NCBI GenBank assembly: GCA_014238195.1
Contig: JABABO010000003.1
Coordinates: forward strand, 1-8,956
Reading direction: 5' to 3'
Length of the DNA stretch: 8,956 nt
DNA from: Kordiimonadaceae bacterium
GTDB taxonomy: Bacteria > Pseudomonadota > Alphaproteobacteria > Sphingomonadales > Kordiimonadaceae
Both the position numbers and the translations under genes were made by a program. Below, piece after piece: positions 6,636 to 8,956 of the stretch. Position 1 is the stretch's first letter. Each line of letters opens with the position of its first letter. Below the pieces are notes generated by a model that saw nothing but the letters and a program-made list of their open reading frames with translations, ran no database searches and was not told the DNA's origin.

Positions 6636-7703
6636 ATGACCTTATTGATTTCATATTTGATGCTGGCGCTGCTGGTGTCTTGTTTTTGTTCGGTGGCGGA
6701 AGCCGTGCTGCTATCCGTTCGGCCCACATATGTTGAAGCCTTAAAGCAAAAGGGCAGCCGCAGTGCACCCGTACTGGAACACTTGCTGGGCAACCTTGAC
6801 CGCCCTTTGGCGGCAATCTTAACTGCTAACACTATTGCCCACACCATAGGTGCAGCAGGCGTGGGGGCGCAGGCATCAATCGTATTTGGTAATGAATATT
6901 TAGGTATCACATCTGCCATCCTTACGCTGTTAATTTTGATTGTGTCGGAAATTATCCCCAAAACACTGGGCGCGGCCTATTGGCAGCAACTGGCACCAGT
7001 ATTTGCCCAGTTAATTCATTGGTTGACAAAATTATTAGCCCCTTTTGTATGGGTGTCGTCATTGATTACCAACATGATTGCAGGTGAAGGTCTACACGGG
7101 TCGCGTTTTAGCCGCGATGAGATGTCAGCAATGGCTGAAATTGGCGCTAAGGAAGGCATGCTTGAAAAAAAGGAGCTGAAAATTGTGCAAAATTTGCTCC
7201 AGCTGCGCCAGCTTTCTGTACGTGTGATTATGACACCACGGCCAGTGGTGTTTTCAATACCAGCCAGTACTACGGTGGAAAATTATTGCACAAAATATTC
7301 AGAACAACCTTTTTCGCGTGTTCCAATCTATAAGGGTGGCACAGACGATACCACAGGGTATATCTTAAAAACGGATCTATTAATGGCGCAGGCATTAGGC
7401 GAATTTTCTCGCCCTGTTTCGGATTATGAACGTGCGTTTCTAGTGATTCCAGATACGTTATCAGCGTCTGGTGCTTATGATAAATTAACCCTTGCGAACA
7501 GCCACATTGCACTTGTTGTTGATGAATATGGGACGTTGCAGGGCCTTGTGACGCTGGAGGATATTATCGAAACCCTGATAGGGTTAGAGATCACAGACGA
7601 ACTTGACACAGTGGAAGATATGCAAGCGCTTGCCCACCAACGTTGGCGTGGTCGTATGGAAGCCATCGGCATAGACCCAGACACGATTAAGCGCCAAAGG
7701 TGA
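6636..7703 (+). CDS. CNNM/DUF21 membrane protein with CBS pair (hemolysin/CorC-like family)
   Basis: The 355-residue inner-membrane protein starts at the ATG at 6636, giving MTLLISYLMLALLVSCFCSVAEAVLLS, which matches the first helix of the family. The DUF21/CNNM domain, about residues 1-150, has further hydrophobic segments near 57-85, 88-112 and 120-150, and the hallmark SEIIPKTLG (104-112). The cytoplasmic linker carries RDEMSAMAEIGAKEGML (161-177). A CBS pair follows: the first unit from VIMTPR (about 197-202) to LKTDLLMA, the second from about 270 to VTLEDIIETLIG (305-316) including VVDEYGTLQGL. The chain ends about 32 residues later without the CorC/HlyC domain found in longer relatives. 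Family members are linked to magnesium or other divalent-cation transport, and CBS pairs often bind adenine nucleotides; the substrate here is unknown. Despite the historical name there is no evidence of haemolysis. Confidence 0.88.
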   Translation: MTLLISYLMLALLVSCFCSVAEAVLLSVRPTYVEALKQKGSRSAPVLEHLLGNLDRPLAAILTANTIAHTIGAAGVGAQASIVFGNEYLGITSAILTLLILIVSEIIPKTLGAAYWQQLAPVFAQLIHWLTKLLAPFVWVSSLITNMIAGEGLHGSRFSRDEMSAMAEIGAKEGMLEKKELKIVQNLLQLRQLSVRVIMTPRPVVFSIPASTTVENYCTKYSEQPFSRVPIYKGGTDDTTGYILKTDLLMAQALGEFSRPVSDYERAFLVIPDTLSASGAYDKLTLANSHIALVVDEYGTLQGLVTLEDIIETLIGLEITDELDTVEDMQALAHQRWRGRMEAIGIDPDTIKRQR

Positions 7704-7737
7704 TTCGAAAGCTAAAACATAACCAGATAGAATGATG

Positions 7738-7808
7738 AAGGATAAAGCTGCCTCTCTTGATTTCACCCATCAAAAGGCGTATAGGCGGTCCTGATAAAAT
7801 TTATCCTT
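7738..7808. repeat. 9-bp inverted repeat flanking the trhO promoter region
   Basis: AAGGATAAA at 7738-7746 is perfectly complementary to TTTATCCTT at 7800-7808, with 53 nt between the arms. The pair brackets the candidate promoter and ends 16 nt before the trhO ATG. It could be a regulator site, a remnant of a small mobile element or chance; no target-site duplication was seen. Confidence 0.35.
7757..7785 (+). promoter_or_regulatory. trhO: Candidate sigma-70-type promoter of trhO
   Basis: TTGATT at 7757-7762 and TATAGG at 7780-7785 are separated by 17 nt. Transcription would start near 7792, giving a leader of about 33 nt. Each hexamer matches the consensus at four of six positions. The 121-bp gap after the CNNM gene makes an independent promoter plausible. 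Confidence 0.35.
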
Positions 7809-7824
7809 TAAACGAGCGAAAACA

Positions 7825-8787
7825 ATGTCGAATTTCCTTGTCGTTGCCCTTTATAAATTTGTGGAACTGCCACATTATAAGGACCTGCAAAACCCACTTT
7901 TAGTTGTCTGCATAGAACACAACATTAAAGGTACAATATTACTGGCAAGCGAGGGTATTAATGGCACCATTGCTGGCCCCGAAAAAAATGTGCGGCATTT
8001 GCTAGCGTATTTGCGCACGCATGATGCTTTCAGCATACTAGACCATAAAGAAAGTTGGGCCGCGAAGATGCCCTTCATGCGTATGAAAGTTCGCTTAAAG
8101 AAAGAGATCGTCACTATGGGCGTGCCAGGCACTGACCCCAATAAAATTGTTGGCACTTACGTAAAGCCAGAAGATTGGAATGAATTCATCAAAGACCCTG
8201 ATGTGGTCTTAGTGGATACCCGCAATGATTATGAAGTTGAAATCGGCACTTTTAAAGGTGCAGTGGACCCTAGAACCACTAATTTCCGAGATTTTCCAAA
8301 TTGGGTTAAAAATAATGATACTGTCCTAAATAAGCCAAAAATTGCTATGTTCTGTACAGGGGGAATTCGCTGTGAAAAATCAACAGCCTATATGAAAGAA
8401 CAAGGCTACACCGATGTGTACCATCTACAGGGTGGCATTTTAAAATATTTAGAAGAAATTCCACAAGAACGGAGCCTATGGGAAGGGGAATGTTTTGTAT
8501 TTGATAGTCGGGTATCTGTGACACATGGATTGGAGGAGGGCTCTTTTGATCAATGCTATGGCTGTCGCTGGCCGATCACTGAAGACGATAAAAAGTCCGC
8601 CCATTACATCAAAGGTGTTTGCTGTCCGCGCTGCCACAATAATATTGCGCAAGAGAAAAAACAACGCTCAAAGGAACGCCAACAGCAGATTGATCTTGCA
8701 AAGGCGCGCGGCACAGATCATATCGCTGCTGATTTGAATACAATACGCGCCATAAAGCAAGGTCAGAAAAAAGTTGCTAAAGTTTAA
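7825..8787 (+). CDS. trhO: tRNA uridine(34) hydroxylase TrhO (rhodanese-domain, YceA/UPF0176 family)
   Basis: TrhO uses oxygen to convert U34 in certain tRNA anticodons to 5-hydroxyuridine, the first step toward wobble modifications such as cmo5U or mo5U. The 320-residue length is typical. The N-terminal domain, about 1-95, has the family signature GTILLASEGINGTIAG (36-51). The rhodanese domain, about 105-215, shows VLVDTRNDYEVEIGTF (128-143) and the active-site loop CTGGIRCEKS (177-186) with the putative catalytic Cys177. The C-terminus contains a cysteine set (C244, C247, C266, C267, C270 in CYGC and CCPRC) that looks metal-binding and is common in this family, then a basic lysine/arginine/glutamine-rich tail. 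The ATG at 7825 gives the expected N-terminus, with a weak Shine-Dalgarno. It seems intact and monocistronic, or weakly coupled to the CNNM gene. Confidence 0.95.
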   Translation: MSNFLVVALYKFVELPHYKDLQNPLLVVCIEHNIKGTILLASEGINGTIAGPEKNVRHLLAYLRTHDAFSILDHKESWAAKMPFMRMKVRLKKEIVTMGVPGTDPNKIVGTYVKPEDWNEFIKDPDVVLVDTRNDYEVEIGTFKGAVDPRTTNFRDFPNWVKNNDTVLNKPKIAMFCTGGIRCEKSTAYMKEQGYTDVYHLQGGILKYLEEIPQERSLWEGECFVFDSRVSVTHGLEEGSFDQCYGCRWPITEDDKKSAHYIKGVCCPRCHNNIAQEKKQRSKERQQQIDLAKARGTDHIAADLNTIRAIKQGQKKVAKV

Positions 8788-8804
8788 TCGTTATAATCTT
8801 ATCT

Positions 8805-8820
8805 GGGGGTGTTCGCCCCT
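8805..8820 (+). terminator. Weak intrinsic-terminator-like hairpin after trhO
   Basis: Seventeen nt after the trhO stop, GGGG and CCCC form a G+C stem extended by wobble pairs around a GTTC loop. It is followed by TTAAATTG, a poor T-tract. Position and stem suit termination of trhO, but the tail is weak. Confidence 0.4.
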
Positions 8821-8873
8821 TAAATTGTCGGCTATTCTTGCTGTGCTCAATTAGCTTGCTGCTGAGTTTATAT

Positions 8874-8888
8874 CCGTATAGCGTACGG
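8874..8888 (+). repeat. Small inverted repeat CCGTA-loop-TACGG before the second 60-nt repeat
   Basis: CCGTA at 8874-8878 and TACGG at 8884-8888 form a 5-bp stem with a TAGCG loop. The string CCGTATAGCG here (8874-8883) also occurs at 1944-1953, where it spans the junction of units A and B, so this may be a partial extra copy of that junction. Confidence 0.5.
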
Positions 8889-8896
8889 GCTGAGTT

Positions 8897-8956
8897 GTAT
8901 AGCGAGACCAATAAATAATGAGATCATTATTTATTGATAAGTCGAACCGACATAAA
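8897..8956 (+). repeat. 60-nt dispersed intergenic repeat with AT-rich stem (unit B, copy 2)
   Basis: This copy matches 1946-2005 at 57 of 60 positions in the same orientation and runs to the window edge, so it may continue beyond. The 12-bp inverted repeat is perfectly preserved (8909-8920 with 8925-8936). One of the three differences falls in the loop (AGAT instead of AGAC); the other two are near the end (GACAT instead of GATAC). It lies 109 nt after trhO, again downstream of a plus-strand gene. Confidence 0.85.

Overview
This window most resembles a chromosomal segment of an alphaproteobacterium with moderate to low G+C. The basis is family knowledge plus the gene content: the tail of a heparinase II/III-like protein lies directly upstream of purH, a linkage common in Alphaproteobacteria. 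A CNNM/DUF21 protein and a TrhO-type rhodanese also fit. No rRNA or tRNA gene is present, so the taxonomic placement is inference.

Layout. (1) Positions 3-296 hold the C-terminal end of a heparinase II/III-like protein, cut by the window edge. It is followed after 32 bp by a complete purH (329-1912), which makes the last two steps of IMP synthesis; the two probably share a transcript. (2) Positions 1913-2067, between converging genes, are packed with short repeats: a 32-nt direct repeat flanks a 60-nt element carrying a perfect 12-bp A+T-rich stem. That 60-nt element recurs at the right-hand end of the window (8897-8956). (3) Positions 2068-6279 on the minus strand encode one protein of 1403 residues: a cadherin-like N-terminus, a complete seven-repeat FG-GAP (integrin-alpha-type) calcium-binding propeller, five VCBS repeats, a proline-rich hinge, RTX nonapeptide repeats and a type I secretion C-terminus. 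It is the most striking object here and is probably a secreted or surface adhesin. (4) Positions 6280-6635 are an A+T-rich divergent intergenic region with a candidate promoter and palindromes. (5) Positions 6636-7703 encode a CNNM/DUF21 membrane protein with a CBS pair but no CorC/HlyC C-terminal domain. (6) Positions 7825-8787 encode TrhO, the tRNA U34 hydroxylase, preceded by a candidate promoter and followed by a weak terminator-like hairpin and the second copy of the 60-nt repeat.

The housekeeping genes (purH, CNNM, trhO) look intact and ordinary and share no obvious pathway. The secreted repeat protein is the accessory element. The window contains no type I secretion ABC transporter, membrane fusion protein or outer-membrane channel, so its export machinery must be elsewhere. 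The same-orientation 60-nt repeats bracket the adhesin, CNNM and trhO genes. I saw no CRISPR array, transposase, phage gene or defence system, and cannot claim a new system beyond the unusual adhesin architecture and the intergenic repeat family.
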